Shown: piece after piece, positions 33,738 to 40,485 of the stretch | How the letters are laid out: every line of letters starts with the position of its first letter | How positions within the stretch are numbered: position 1 is the first letter of the stretch | Assembly (NCBI GenBank): GCA_964603255.1 | Contig: CAZRVA010000012.1 | Span: 1-40,485 of the forward strand | DNA length: 40,485 bases | Direction of reading: 5' to 3' | From: UBA6183 sp964603255 | GTDB taxonomy: Bacteria > Bacteroidota > Bacteroidia > UKL13-3 | Notes under the pieces: generated by a model | Database searches by the model: none | Told to the model about the DNA's origin: nothing | The model's input: only the letters and a program-made list of their open reading frames with translations | Program-made: the position numbers and the translations under genes

Positions 33738-34388
33738 TTAAGTATTAATGTATTTAATCAACCAATTTAACCTGTCGTTTAGGTTTTCTGCAATCTCGCT
33801 TAGTTGATGTACTGATTTAATATTGTAGTTATAGCGCTCAAGCGTATGCAAAACGGTTTTTATTTCTACTGAGTTAAACTTCAAACTCACTTCAAGTTTG
33901 TTATCCTCAATATTTCTGATGAATAAACCGGTAATTTTAAAATCGTTGCTTTCTGTTATACGCGCTATTTCTGTTAAAGAATAATCTCTTGGTAGTAACT
34001 CTAAGGTTACAATTGCCCCTGGTAAACTGTTGGCTGTGTTTTTTGAATAAGCTTTAAGCAAATCGGCCAACGCCACAGCACCTAGGTAATTTTGTTGCTC
34101 ATCGCACACGGCAATAGTTGTGGCTTGTGTATCGTACATAATACGCGCTATATCAAAAAGGTGGGTATTTGCGGGTACAAACAAAAGTTTGCTTTCCATG
34201 GCTTGCCCAACAGTTTTGCTTTGCGTTTTTTCTGCTTTGCTAATGTGTAAATAACCCAAAAGTTTACTGTGCTCAACAACCGGCATTTCTACCACTTTGG
34301 CATCATGCATAAAGCTGATAGCAGCCTCGCACAAGTCGCCTTTTTTTAGCGGAATAATTTGGTCGGATAACAGTTCTTCTGCAATCAT
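33738..34388 (-). CDS. CBS domain pair protein with ACT-like C-terminus
   Basis: A 216-residue cytosolic protein. Two CBS motifs lie in residues 1-115 (SDQIIPLKKGDLCEAAISFMHDAKVVEMPVVEHSKLLGYL and ESKLLFVPANTHLFDIARIMYDTQATTIAVCDEQQNYLGAV). A segment at about 122-190 (PGAIVTLELLPRDYSLTEIARITESNDFKITGLFIRNIEDNKLEVSLKFN) has the beta-alpha-beta pattern of an ACT domain, by inference only. No catalytic domain is present. It is likely a small ligand sensor, perhaps of adenine nucleotides. It is between the hydrolase (3 bases) and nadK (4 bases) and should be cotranscribed with them. Confidence 0.85.
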   Translation of the reverse strand: MIAEELLSDQIIPLKKGDLCEAAISFMHDAKVVEMPVVEHSKLLGYLHISKAEKTQSKTVGQAMESKLLFVPANTHLFDIARIMYDTQATTIAVCDEQQNYLGAVALADLLKAYSKNTANSLPGAIVTLELLPRDYSLTEIARITESNDFKITGLFIRNIEDNKLEVSLKFNSVEIKTVLHTLERYNYNIKSVHQLSEIAENLNDRLNWLIKYINT

Positions 34389-34391
34389 TTT

Positions 34392-35150
34392 TTATAAGTT
34401 CTTTATATAAAACGCTTCAGCAATTTTGTTAAACTCAGCAGGATGTTCCATCATAGGAACGTGCCCGCATTTATCTAAAAGATGCAGCTCGGAGTTTGGT
34501 AATAATTCATGAAACTCTTCACCAACATTGGGCGGAGTAATTACATCATCTTTACCCCAAATTAAACAAACCGGTATTTTTATGTTGGGAATATCTTTAC
34601 GCATATTGTGCCTGATAGCAGATTTTGCCATGGTTAAAATGCGTAACACTTTCATCCTATCGTTAACGGTATCAAAAACCTCATCTACCAGTTCGTCTGT
34701 AGCAGTTTTAGGGTCGTAAAAAGTAATCTCTACCTTCTTTCTTATAAACTCTTTATCTCCCTTTTTAGGATAGTTGCCGCCCATTGCATTTTCATACAAA
34801 CCGCTGCTACCGGTTAACAATAAAGTTTTAACGTTTTGAGGATATTTTTTTAGGTAAACCAACGCTACGTGTCCGCCTAGGGAATTTCCTAATAGGTTTA
34901 CCGATTTAAAGTTTTTGAATTCAATAAATTCATGAATAAAGTTAGCTAATCCTTCTACGCTTAGGCTTAAAATATTCATTTCAAAAATGGGCATTAAAGG
35001 AATAACTACTTTATATTTTTTAGAGAAATGTTCGGTTACATCTCTCCAATTACTAAGCGCTCCAAATAATCCATGTAAAAGCAGAAGTACCTCGCCTTCA
35101 CCTTCTTCAATGTACTTAAACTTGCCTTCTTGTTTTATCGCTATATCCAT
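34392..35150 (-). CDS. Alpha/beta-fold hydrolase
   Basis: A 252-residue member of the alpha/beta hydrolase superfamily. Visible motifs: the oxyanion-hole HG (residues 26-27, LLLHGLFG), the nucleophile elbow GNSLGG with Ser90, the acid Asp in GKDDVITPP, and the general base His in CGHVPMMEHP. No signal peptide, so cytosolic. The substrate is unknown; the family covers esterases, C-C hydrolases and thioesterases. It starts a three-gene unit (hydrolase, CBS protein, nadK) with gaps of 3-4 bases, and a -7 box (35172-35179) lies 21 bases before its start. Confidence 0.9.
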   Translation of the reverse strand: MDIAIKQEGKFKYIEEGEGEVLLLLHGLFGALSNWRDVTEHFSKKYKVVIPLMPIFEMNILSLSVEGLANFIHEFIEFKNFKSVNLLGNSLGGHVALVYLKKYPQNVKTLLLTGSSGLYENAMGGNYPKKGDKEFIRKKVEITFYDPKTATDELVDEVFDTVNDRMKVLRILTMAKSAIRHNMRKDIPNIKIPVCLIWGKDDVITPPNVGEEFHELLPNSELHLLDKCGHVPMMEHPAEFNKIAEAFYIKNL

Positions 35151-35171
35151 TTATATGTTACGAATTGCAAC

Positions 35172-35200
35172 CAAATATAAGAAAATTAACTTATCCTAAA
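35172..35200 (-). promoter_or_regulatory. Probable promoter of the hydrolase-CBS-nadK unit
   Basis: Minus-strand TATATTTG at 35172-35179 matches TAnnTTTG; a TTTA at 35197-35200 (consensus TTTG) lies 17 bases upstream, inside the end of the preceding gene. Confidence 0.55.
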
Positions 35201-35772
35201 CGTTGTTGTACCATCAGCACAAAGTTTTTTATTAGGGTTAAACCTTGTTTTGTTAAACAAGATTCGGGGTGAAATTGTATACCAACAATAGGCAACGTGT
35301 TATGAGTCAGAGCCATAACTTCGCCATTTGCCGTGTGTGCAATAATTTGTAATGGTGGTTTGATGTTGTTTAAAATTAATGAATGATACCTGGTAATCTC
35401 AAAATCTTGAGAAATGTCAACAAACAACCAATGGTTTTTGTGTTGGGCTACATCAACTTTTCCATGTTTGGGTACAATGGCCTTTTGTAAAGTGGCACCA
35501 AAATATTCGCCAATGGCTTGATGACCTAAACAGACTCCTAATATTGGTTTGGTTTGATGGTATTGCTCAATTACATCCATTAAATGTCCTGCATGTGATG
35601 GTGTTTGGGGGCCTGGAGATAATACTAAAGCATGATAGTTGTTCACGAAATTTTTATCCTTAAGCCTGTCATCATCATTACGAACCACATCGCACACCAC
35701 ATTACATTGCCTTACATAATCGGCAAGCATATGTGTGAATGAATCGTAATTATCTACAAGTAAAAATTTCAT
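35191..35772 (-). CDS. Glutamine amidotransferase, component II (PabA/TrpG type)
   Basis: A 193-residue class I glutamine amidotransferase subunit. It starts MKFLLVDNYDSFTHMLADYV, a family hallmark. The triad is Cys81 in GVCLGHQAIGE, His168 and Glu170 in FHPES. It releases ammonia from glutamine for chorismate amination, giving either anthranilate (TrpG) or 4-amino-4-deoxychorismate (PabA). Neither trpE nor pabB lies next to it, so the pathway is not decided; folate biosynthesis (PabA) is more likely for a stand-alone gene. Its start overlaps the upstream glycosyltransferase stop by 4 bases (ATGA), which makes it the last gene of the surface-glycan unit. The overlap is a translational link, not a functional one. 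Confidence 0.93.
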   Translation of the reverse strand: MKFLLVDNYDSFTHMLADYVRQCNVVCDVVRNDDDRLKDKNFVNNYHALVLSPGPQTPSHAGHLMDVIEQYHQTKPILGVCLGHQAIGEYFGATLQKAIVPKHGKVDVAQHKNHWLFVDISQDFEITRYHSLILNNIKPPLQIIAHTANGEVMALTHNTLPIVGIQFHPESCLTKQGLTLIKNFVLMVQQRLG

Positions 35773-36881
35773 TTTACTGCCTTTTGATACACTTGTAAAG
35801 TTTGCTTGATGTGGTTTTGCCAGGTAAACTGTTGCTCTCTTTTAATGCCTTTTTCAATCAATTGTTTTCTTAAACTTTCATCAGTCAACACAAGTTTAAT
35901 GGCTTCAGCAAGCTCATCCACTTTTGTGGCATCAACATAATAGGCTGCATCACCACCAACTTCTGGTAAACTGGTTGCATTATTGGCTATAACAGGTGTT
36001 CCGGCATTAAATGCTTCTAACATGGGTATGCCAAAACCTTCGTAGGTTGATGGAAAAACAAATAGTTTAGCATGTTGGTACACGTAACGCAATTCCTCAT
36101 CACTTAACCTGGAATGGTGTAATTTATTTGTGATGTTTAGTTGATTGGCAAGCGAAAGTTCATCATTACTTAATGGTGCACTACCTGCACAATACAATTG
36201 CAAATCTGGGTTGGTTTTTGAGATGTTTGCAAAGGCATGCAACAACGAAACAAAGTTTTTGTATCCGCCACGTTCACCTGTAAACAAGATGTAATGCTCC
36301 GGCAAAAAATTTGGTTTTTTGCCTTGTTGTGGTAACGATTGAGCCAAGTGTATTACATGTATTAATGCAGGATTGACAAACGGATAGATACGCAATAAAT
36401 CTTTCTTGGTATGCTCAGAAACCACAATAATTTGATTAGCCACTTTTAGGTTTTCTTCCTTCATTTTTGCCATTTGTGCATAGTGCGCATTGTTTGGTGT
36501 TTGCTCGTGTATTAAATCATGTACTGTAAACACCAATGGTAAATTGGCCTTATTTAGTGCTTGTAAGTAGTAGTTAGCATAAAACGTTGGGTGAAAAACA
36601 TCAACCTTTTGTTTGCTAATGGTATTGATGGTTTTTTGGTGCGAATACCTGCCATAAATACCTCTTATTAATTTACCTTTTAACGGAAATTGATAAGGTT
36701 TTAAAAAAGAGTTAGTATTGGGTTTGAGTTGCAATAAGTATTCGTTTTCTGAGTAGTTGCAATCAAATAACAATTGGTGTTCGCGGCTTTGTTCAATGCC
36801 TTCAATAAGTTTTGCAAATATGCGCGAAACGCCACCAAAACGTTGCCTAAAAAACACCTCATCATCAAACAAAACGCGCAT
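35769..36881 (-). CDS. Glycosyltransferase family 1 (GT-B)
   Basis: A 370-residue GT-B enzyme that transfers a sugar from a nucleotide donor. It has the N-terminal GGVSRIF motif of the acceptor domain, VDVFHPTFYANYYL, TVHDLIHE and IIVVSEHTKKDLLR, then the C-terminal domain with YILFTGERGGYKNF and the donor-binding EGFGIPMLE motif (Glu281 and Glu289, the ExxxxxxxE signature). This matches the WbnE/mannosyltransferase-like group of the GT4 class. It lies 4 bases after the methyltransferase stop, and its stop overlaps the amidotransferase start by 4 bases. No membrane segment. It likely adds a sugar to a lipid-linked surface polysaccharide; the sugar is unknown. Confidence 0.93.
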   Translation of the reverse strand: MRVLFDDEVFFRQRFGGVSRIFAKLIEGIEQSREHQLLFDCNYSENEYLLQLKPNTNSFLKPYQFPLKGKLIRGIYGRYSHQKTINTISKQKVDVFHPTFYANYYLQALNKANLPLVFTVHDLIHEQTPNNAHYAQMAKMKEENLKVANQIIVVSEHTKKDLLRIYPFVNPALIHVIHLAQSLPQQGKKPNFLPEHYILFTGERGGYKNFVSLLHAFANISKTNPDLQLYCAGSAPLSNDELSLANQLNITNKLHHSRLSDEELRYVYQHAKLFVFPSTYEGFGIPMLEAFNAGTPVIANNATSLPEVGGDAAYYVDATKVDELAEAIKLVLTDESLRKQLIEKGIKREQQFTWQNHIKQTLQVYQKAVK

Positions 36882-36885
36882 GAAT

Positions 36886-37650
36886 TTAACTCATTAATTT
36901 GTGGTCGGTAAAGGTTTTGGTTTGAAGTCCAAGTTTGGCAAACCAATACAAACCAAATTTGCTGACCTTGTAAAGCAGTTTAAATACCAACGGATTAATT
37001 GGTTTTTTACTCAAAACATGAAAATTAGAACCATTTGATGACAGGTGTAAGCCATGTTTTTGTGCTAGGTGCAACAACGATTTTTTATGGTAAAATGCAA
37101 TATGTTGACCGTGGTTAAAGGCATAATACCACCAATCTTTATTGGGCGTGGCGTCTGGAACTAACTCGGTAGAGAAAATGATATTATCTGTGTAAGATAA
37201 CATATCAACTAGTTTCTCTTCGGGGTTATCCAAATGTTCAAATACTTCAAATGCTGTAATGGCCTTATATTTGGATCCGGCTTGGTGTTCAAATCCAATT
37301 GAAACTAAATTTTTAGCGTATTCATCAACCCAAAAATAATTAAAACCAACATCACGCATCATACGTGTAAAAATACCGTAGCCACCTGCATAATCAAGGT
37401 ACTTATCTTCTTTATCAAAAATAAAACTAATTAAAACCGTAACTATACTTCTAAACCTTTCGTTACGCATTAATATTCCAGTATCATTGTTGTTTATAGC
37501 ACTTTGGTAAGCCTCGTTTAGCCAGTATGGTTTTTCCGTTTGAATAAACATGCAGTTTGTGCATTGCTCGTATTGAACATCGTATTTATTTAACACTTTA
37601 GCCGTGAAAACGGGATGAGTGTTGTTGCCACAAATTTTACAAGTGCTCAT
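36886..37650 (-). CDS. SAM-dependent methyltransferase with zinc-ribbon N-terminus
   Basis: A 254-residue class I methyltransferase. The N-terminus has two CxxC pairs (Cys4/Cys7 and Cys30/Cys33), a zinc-ribbon-like module known from sugar C-methyltransferases. The SAM-binding GxG-like motif is at about 86-94 (LDYAGGYGIF), followed by the acidic residue VDEYAKN. Downstream EVFEHLDNPEEKLVDML and NIIFSTELVPD are usual. These proteins often methylate a nucleotide sugar or a glycan. The gene overlaps the FkbM gene by 4 bases and precedes the glycosyltransferase by 4 bases, so it acts in the same surface-glycan pathway. Substrate not identifiable. Confidence 0.88.
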   Translation of the reverse strand: MSTCKICGNNTHPVFTAKVLNKYDVQYEQCTNCMFIQTEKPYWLNEAYQSAINNNDTGILMRNERFRSIVTVLISFIFDKEDKYLDYAGGYGIFTRMMRDVGFNYFWVDEYAKNLVSIGFEHQAGSKYKAITAFEVFEHLDNPEEKLVDMLSYTDNIIFSTELVPDATPNKDWWYYAFNHGQHIAFYHKKSLLHLAQKHGLHLSSNGSNFHVLSKKPINPLVFKLLYKVSKFGLYWFAKLGLQTKTFTDHKLMS

Positions 37651-38348
37651 GATTTATTGATTTGAAAGAAACAAGTATTTACTGTTTTGGCTACAAGACT
37701 ATAACCTTGTGAAATAAGAAATTTGTATACAGCGTCTTGCTGTATGCTCACCAAGTCAAAACCCAAGCATTCTACAGCAACAATATTCGGTTTATATTTA
37801 TTCCAATTGTTACTTCTCAATATCATTAGGTCAAATCCTTCCACATCAATACTTATGAAGTCAATAGTTTGATTTTTTGGTAAATTCTCATCTAGAATTT
37901 GCTCTAAAGTCTTGGTTTTTATTACCCTTTTTTCAACCAATTTATTACCATCCTTTATGCGTTTTTCAGAAAGATCTGCATCAAAACTATTTATAGCGGG
38001 TTCTTCAAAAATATAAAAGGTAAGTTCTTCAGGTTTTTCAGCAACGGCAACCTCCAAGTTAATATCTCTACTGCGCTTGTTTTTAAAGATATCCATACTT
38101 CCGGGCATTGCATCAATATTGATTCCTCTCCAACCTTTTTGATAAAAAAAGTAGGTGTTTGAAAACCTTAGTGGGTGATGAGCTCCTACATCAACATAGA
38201 ACCCGTTTTTTACACTACCCATCATACGATGAAGAACCATATCCTCCCCCTCTTGGCTGTAACTTTTATTAAAGTATGATCCAAGCACTTTTTGTTTTAG
38301 CTTATATGCCGCTCCCTTATATTTTTCAGGAATTATTTTTTGTAACAT
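37647..38348 (-). CDS. FkbM family methyltransferase
   Basis: A 233-residue methyltransferase of the FkbM type. SYSQEGEDMVLHRMM precedes the SAM-binding VDVGAHHP at residues 52-59, RFSNTYFFYQKGWRGINIDAMPG, and the second conserved motif DFISIDVEGFDLMIL. Members O-methylate sugars on surface glycans. The start codon lies 22 bases inside the flippase gene, so translation is probably coupled, and its stop overlaps the next methyltransferase start by 4 bases. With the neighbouring flippase and glycosyltransferases, it looks like a glycan-decorating enzyme. Two methyltransferases in a row suggest at least two methyl groups on the product. Confidence 0.92.
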   Translation of the reverse strand: MLQKIIPEKYKGAAYKLKQKVLGSYFNKSYSQEGEDMVLHRMMGSVKNGFYVDVGAHHPLRFSNTYFFYQKGWRGINIDAMPGSMDIFKNKRSRDINLEVAVAEKPEELTFYIFEEPAINSFDADLSEKRIKDGNKLVEKRVIKTKTLEQILDENLPKNQTIDFISIDVEGFDLMILRSNNWNKYKPNIVAVECLGFDLVSIQQDAVYKFLISQGYSLVAKTVNTCFFQINKS

Positions 38349-39705
38349 GAAACGATTGTAATAATAACTTTGGTTTTGTAAATATAGCAGTAAATGCGAG
38401 TATTTGCTGTTTAAAAATTAGCCGTGTTGGTTTAAAAAGAGCATTCAGTAAAGTTGCGGAGAAACTGTAGGCTACAAGTGTGGCAATTGCAGCACCAACA
38501 ACACCCATTTTAGGAATTAAAATATAATTCAATCCTATATTAATTGCGGCACCAATTGCGGTGTACAACGTGCCGTAAAGTTGCAGTTTTTCTGTAACGT
38601 ATGCCTGCCCGGCAACCACTCCTTGAAACACCAAAATGCTTGCCCAAAAATATACCTGTAGTACAACCTCAGCACCATCATACTCACTTCCGTATATTAA
38701 TTTAATTATCAGTGGTGAAGTAAAATGAATGAATAAGGAAGCAATTATTGATAGCCATGTTAGTATGTTGAATAACCTTTGTAGTCGATATTCATACTCG
38801 GCTCTACTGATTTCAAGGCCATTTACAATTGCAGGAAATAGTGATGAACAAATTAGCGTAGCTACCACATAAAAGGGCTCACAAAGTTTTACAGCTGCAG
38901 CGTATATACCCAGTGATTTAGCATCTAACATTTCAAAAATCATTAATTGATCTATGCGCATGTAAAGGGCTATAAAGAACCCAGAGAAAATAACAGGCCA
39001 TAACTCGCCTAAAAATCTTTTGGCAACGTGTTTTTCAAATTTCCATAAGCTGATTTGTTGTTTATTTACAGTGTAAAATAATATCAACATGACCGATGTA
39101 ACAACAGTTTCGGCCAATAGCATCCAAACAAACCATGTTATATCAAATGCTAGAAATACACCGGTAAGTCTTAGTAAAGAAATAGTAACAGAGGATATTT
39201 GTTGCGAATAAACTATGTACTTAGCTTTTACTTGTGCTTGGAAATAAAAGTCGATAACCTGTAGTGGCGAAATGAGTAGTGATGCAGACGCAATAACTAT
39301 ATACCACTTTGAGATGGAATCATTGTTCAAAAAATAAACTATGGCGAGAATGGCAATAAATGAAATGATAGACGCAGATAGCTTAAAAACAAATGCGGTG
39401 CCCATTATTGAGGGGGAATCATTTTTAAATTTTACTAGGTCTCTTATTACAATTGCAGTTAAACCTATGTAGGCGAAGGGCTGCAATAATTGAAGATAGG
39501 TTGTAGCGTATGATAGAGATCCAAGTCCTTCAGGTAACAAATACCTTGCTACGTAAATACCAACTATAATATTCAAACCCTGTCTCAAGAAAAAATCGGC
39601 AAATACCCAACCTGTGTTGGCTACATACTTTTTAATATGTGGTGATTGTATTTTATTGAAAAACGGTATTTGCACGGCTTGCAAAATACAATATCTGCTA
39701 AACAA
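38326..39705 (-). CDS. Polysaccharide flippase (Wzx-like, MOP superfamily)
   Basis: A 459-residue membrane protein with about 12-14 hydrophobic helices, of the oligosaccharide flippase group that moves undecaprenyl-linked glycans across the inner membrane. The opening VANTGWVFADFFLRQGLNIIVGIYVARYLLPEGLGSLSYATTYLQLLQPFAYIGL is the classic Wzx/PST start, and the C-terminal YTAIGAAINIGLNYILIPKMGVVGAAIATLVAYS is equally typical. No ATG lies before residue 40 or so. The longest frame starts at a TTG (39703-39705), with a GTG soon after. The real start is uncertain. The gene heads the minus-strand glycan unit and overlaps FkbM by 23 bases. It works with UppS, which makes the lipid carrier. Confidence 0.9.
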   Translation of the reverse strand: MFSRYCILQAVQIPFFNKIQSPHIKKYVANTGWVFADFFLRQGLNIIVGIYVARYLLPEGLGSLSYATTYLQLLQPFAYIGLTAIVIRDLVKFKNDSPSIMGTAFVFKLSASIISFIAILAIVYFLNNDSISKWYIVIASASLLISPLQVIDFYFQAQVKAKYIVYSQQISSVTISLLRLTGVFLAFDITWFVWMLLAETVVTSVMLILFYTVNKQQISLWKFEKHVAKRFLGELWPVIFSGFFIALYMRIDQLMIFEMLDAKSLGIYAAAVKLCEPFYVVATLICSSLFPAIVNGLEISRAEYEYRLQRLFNILTWLSIIASLFIHFTSPLIIKLIYGSEYDGAEVVLQVYFWASILVFQGVVAGQAYVTEKLQLYGTLYTAIGAAINIGLNYILIPKMGVVGAAIATLVAYSFSATLLNALFKPTRLIFKQQILAFTAIFTKPKLLLQSFHVTKNNS

Positions 39706-39775
39706 AGCGTATAGGACAGATATATTTTATCAATTAAACGTCAATGTGTATTATTGCCGATATACTTTTTATGGC

Positions 39776-40485
39776 ATGAACAATAATTTTGATATACCTG
39801 TTTTGATGCTGGTTTTTAATAGACCTGAGGAAACCCAACGTGTTTTTGATGCGGTTAAACTTGCTAAGCCTAGTAGGCTTTATGTTGCTGCTGATGGGGC
39901 AAGAGCGCATAAGCCTGAGGATAAAACTTTAAGTCAAAAAACACGTGAAATTTTTAAACAGGTTGATTGGCCATGCGAAGTGAAAACTTTGTATCGTGAG
40001 CATAACATGGGGTGCGGACCTGCTGTGAGTGGGGCAATTTCTTGGTTTTTTGAGCAAGAGGAAATGGGGATTATCTTAGAAGATGATTGTTTACCTTCAC
40101 AAGAGTTTTTTGGGTTTTGCAAAGAAATGCTTTTACGTTACCAAGATGATGAGCGTGTAATGCAAATTTGTGGTTCTAATTTTCAACGTGGTATTAAAAG
40201 AGGAGAAGCTTCTTATTACTTTTCGATGTTTAGTTTTATTTGGGGTTGGGCAACTTGGCGCAGTGCCTGGCAGAAATATGATTTTGAATTAAACAACATC
40301 GAATCTGATAAAGAACTAAACCTTGATTATTACACATTGCACAATGGCTTAAAAAGGTATTGGCAACAAATATTTTTATACAGTAAAAAGAAGGCATTTA
40401 ATACGTGGGATTACCAGTGGGGATTAACCATATTGAAACATAAGGGCCTTTGTGCGGTTCCCAATGTTAATTTAGTAACCAATAT
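39776..40485 (+). CDS. GT-A glycosyltransferase, N-terminal part (runs off the right edge)
   Basis: The plus strand is open from an ATG at 39776 to the window edge (236 codons, no stop), so the C-terminus is missing. It belongs to the nucleotide-diphospho-sugar transferase group with family 2-like fold: the start FDIPVLMLVFNRPEETQRVF is the first strand, and LEDDC at 101-105 provides the metal-binding acidic motif. The WGWATWRSAW segment at 156-165 is typical of this group. An ATG five bases upstream (39771) gives a stop after two codons and is rejected. It faces away from the flippase gene; the 70-base intergenic region must hold both promoters. The gene should belong to the same surface-glycan locus, which continues past the window. 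Confidence 0.9.
   Translation, partial: MNNNFDIPVLMLVFNRPEETQRVFDAVKLAKPSRLYVAADGARAHKPEDKTLSQKTREIFKQVDWPCEVKTLYREHNMGCGPAVSGAISWFFEQEEMGIILEDDCLPSQEFFGFCKEMLLRYQDDERVMQICGSNFQRGIKRGEASYYFSMFSFIWGWATWRSAWQKYDFELNNIESDKELNLDYYTLHNGLKRYWQQIFLYSKKKAFNTWDYQWGLTILKHKGLCAVPNVNLVTN

Noticed and set aside
35191..35772. A tryptophan biosynthesis operon around the TrpG-like gene
   Set aside because: No trpE, trpD or other trp gene lies in the window, so the pathway cannot be inferred.
1..40485. tRNA, rRNA, CRISPR arrays, insertion sequences, prophage or toxin-antitoxin pairs
   Set aside because: I looked for cloverleaf patterns, spaced direct repeats, transposase motifs and small paired genes and found none that I could support.

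Overview
The window is an AT-rich chromosomal stretch from a member of the phylum Bacteroidota. The evidence is consistent across the window: type IX secretion (T9SS) sorting domains, a PorV/PorQ-family protein, DUF6089-type outer membrane barrels, a carboxypeptidase-regulatory/TonB-receptor-like barrel, lipoproteins with acidic residues after the lipid-modified Cys, and promoters of the Bacteroidota type (TTTG, 17-23 bases, TAnnTTTG) instead of TTGACA/TATAAT. I cannot name a genus from sequence reading alone. No rRNA, tRNA, CRISPR array, insertion sequence or prophage was recognised.

Layout. 1-2795 (minus): the N-terminal part of a secreted protein cut by the window edge, a small VanZ-like membrane protein, and phosphoglycerate kinase with its terminator. 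2938-9995 (plus): a small lipoprotein and a Rieske ferredoxin; then, after a 440-base gap with no gene, a 1214-residue T9SS-exported beta-solenoid protein; then a lipoprotein and an outer membrane protein pair. 10068-12401 (minus): a sodium/solute symporter and a T9SS cargo carrying a CxxCH motif. 12527-20615: a mosaic of housekeeping genes on both strands (recR, ClC channel, histidine kinase, cyclase-family hydrolase, RluD-type pseudouridine synthase, inositol monophosphatase, apolipoprotein N-acyltransferase). 20720-25570 (plus): a PorV/PorQ-family protein, a lipoprotein and a large outer membrane beta-barrel protein.

25645-35150 (minus) is an envelope-biogenesis block: alpha/beta hydrolase, CBS protein, NAD kinase, three consecutive DUF6089-like barrels, uppS, bamA and two OmpH/Skp chaperones. 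UppS supplies the undecaprenyl lipid carrier, BamA inserts barrels and the Skp-like proteins escort them, so the genes share one theme. 35191-40485 is a surface-glycan block: a PabA/TrpG glutamine amidotransferase joined by overlap to a GT-B glycosyltransferase, a methyltransferase, an FkbM methyltransferase and a Wzx-like flippase (minus), facing away from a second glycosyltransferase cut by the right edge.

The most interesting signals are regulatory. Several genes have a TAnnTTTG box only 5-6 bases before the start codon (recR, the symporter, the middle DUF6089 gene), which predicts leaderless or almost leaderless mRNAs. The symporter start codon also lies inside a perfect 12-base inverted repeat flanking that box. 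I found no clearly new multi-gene system; the other findings are modest and are scored accordingly.
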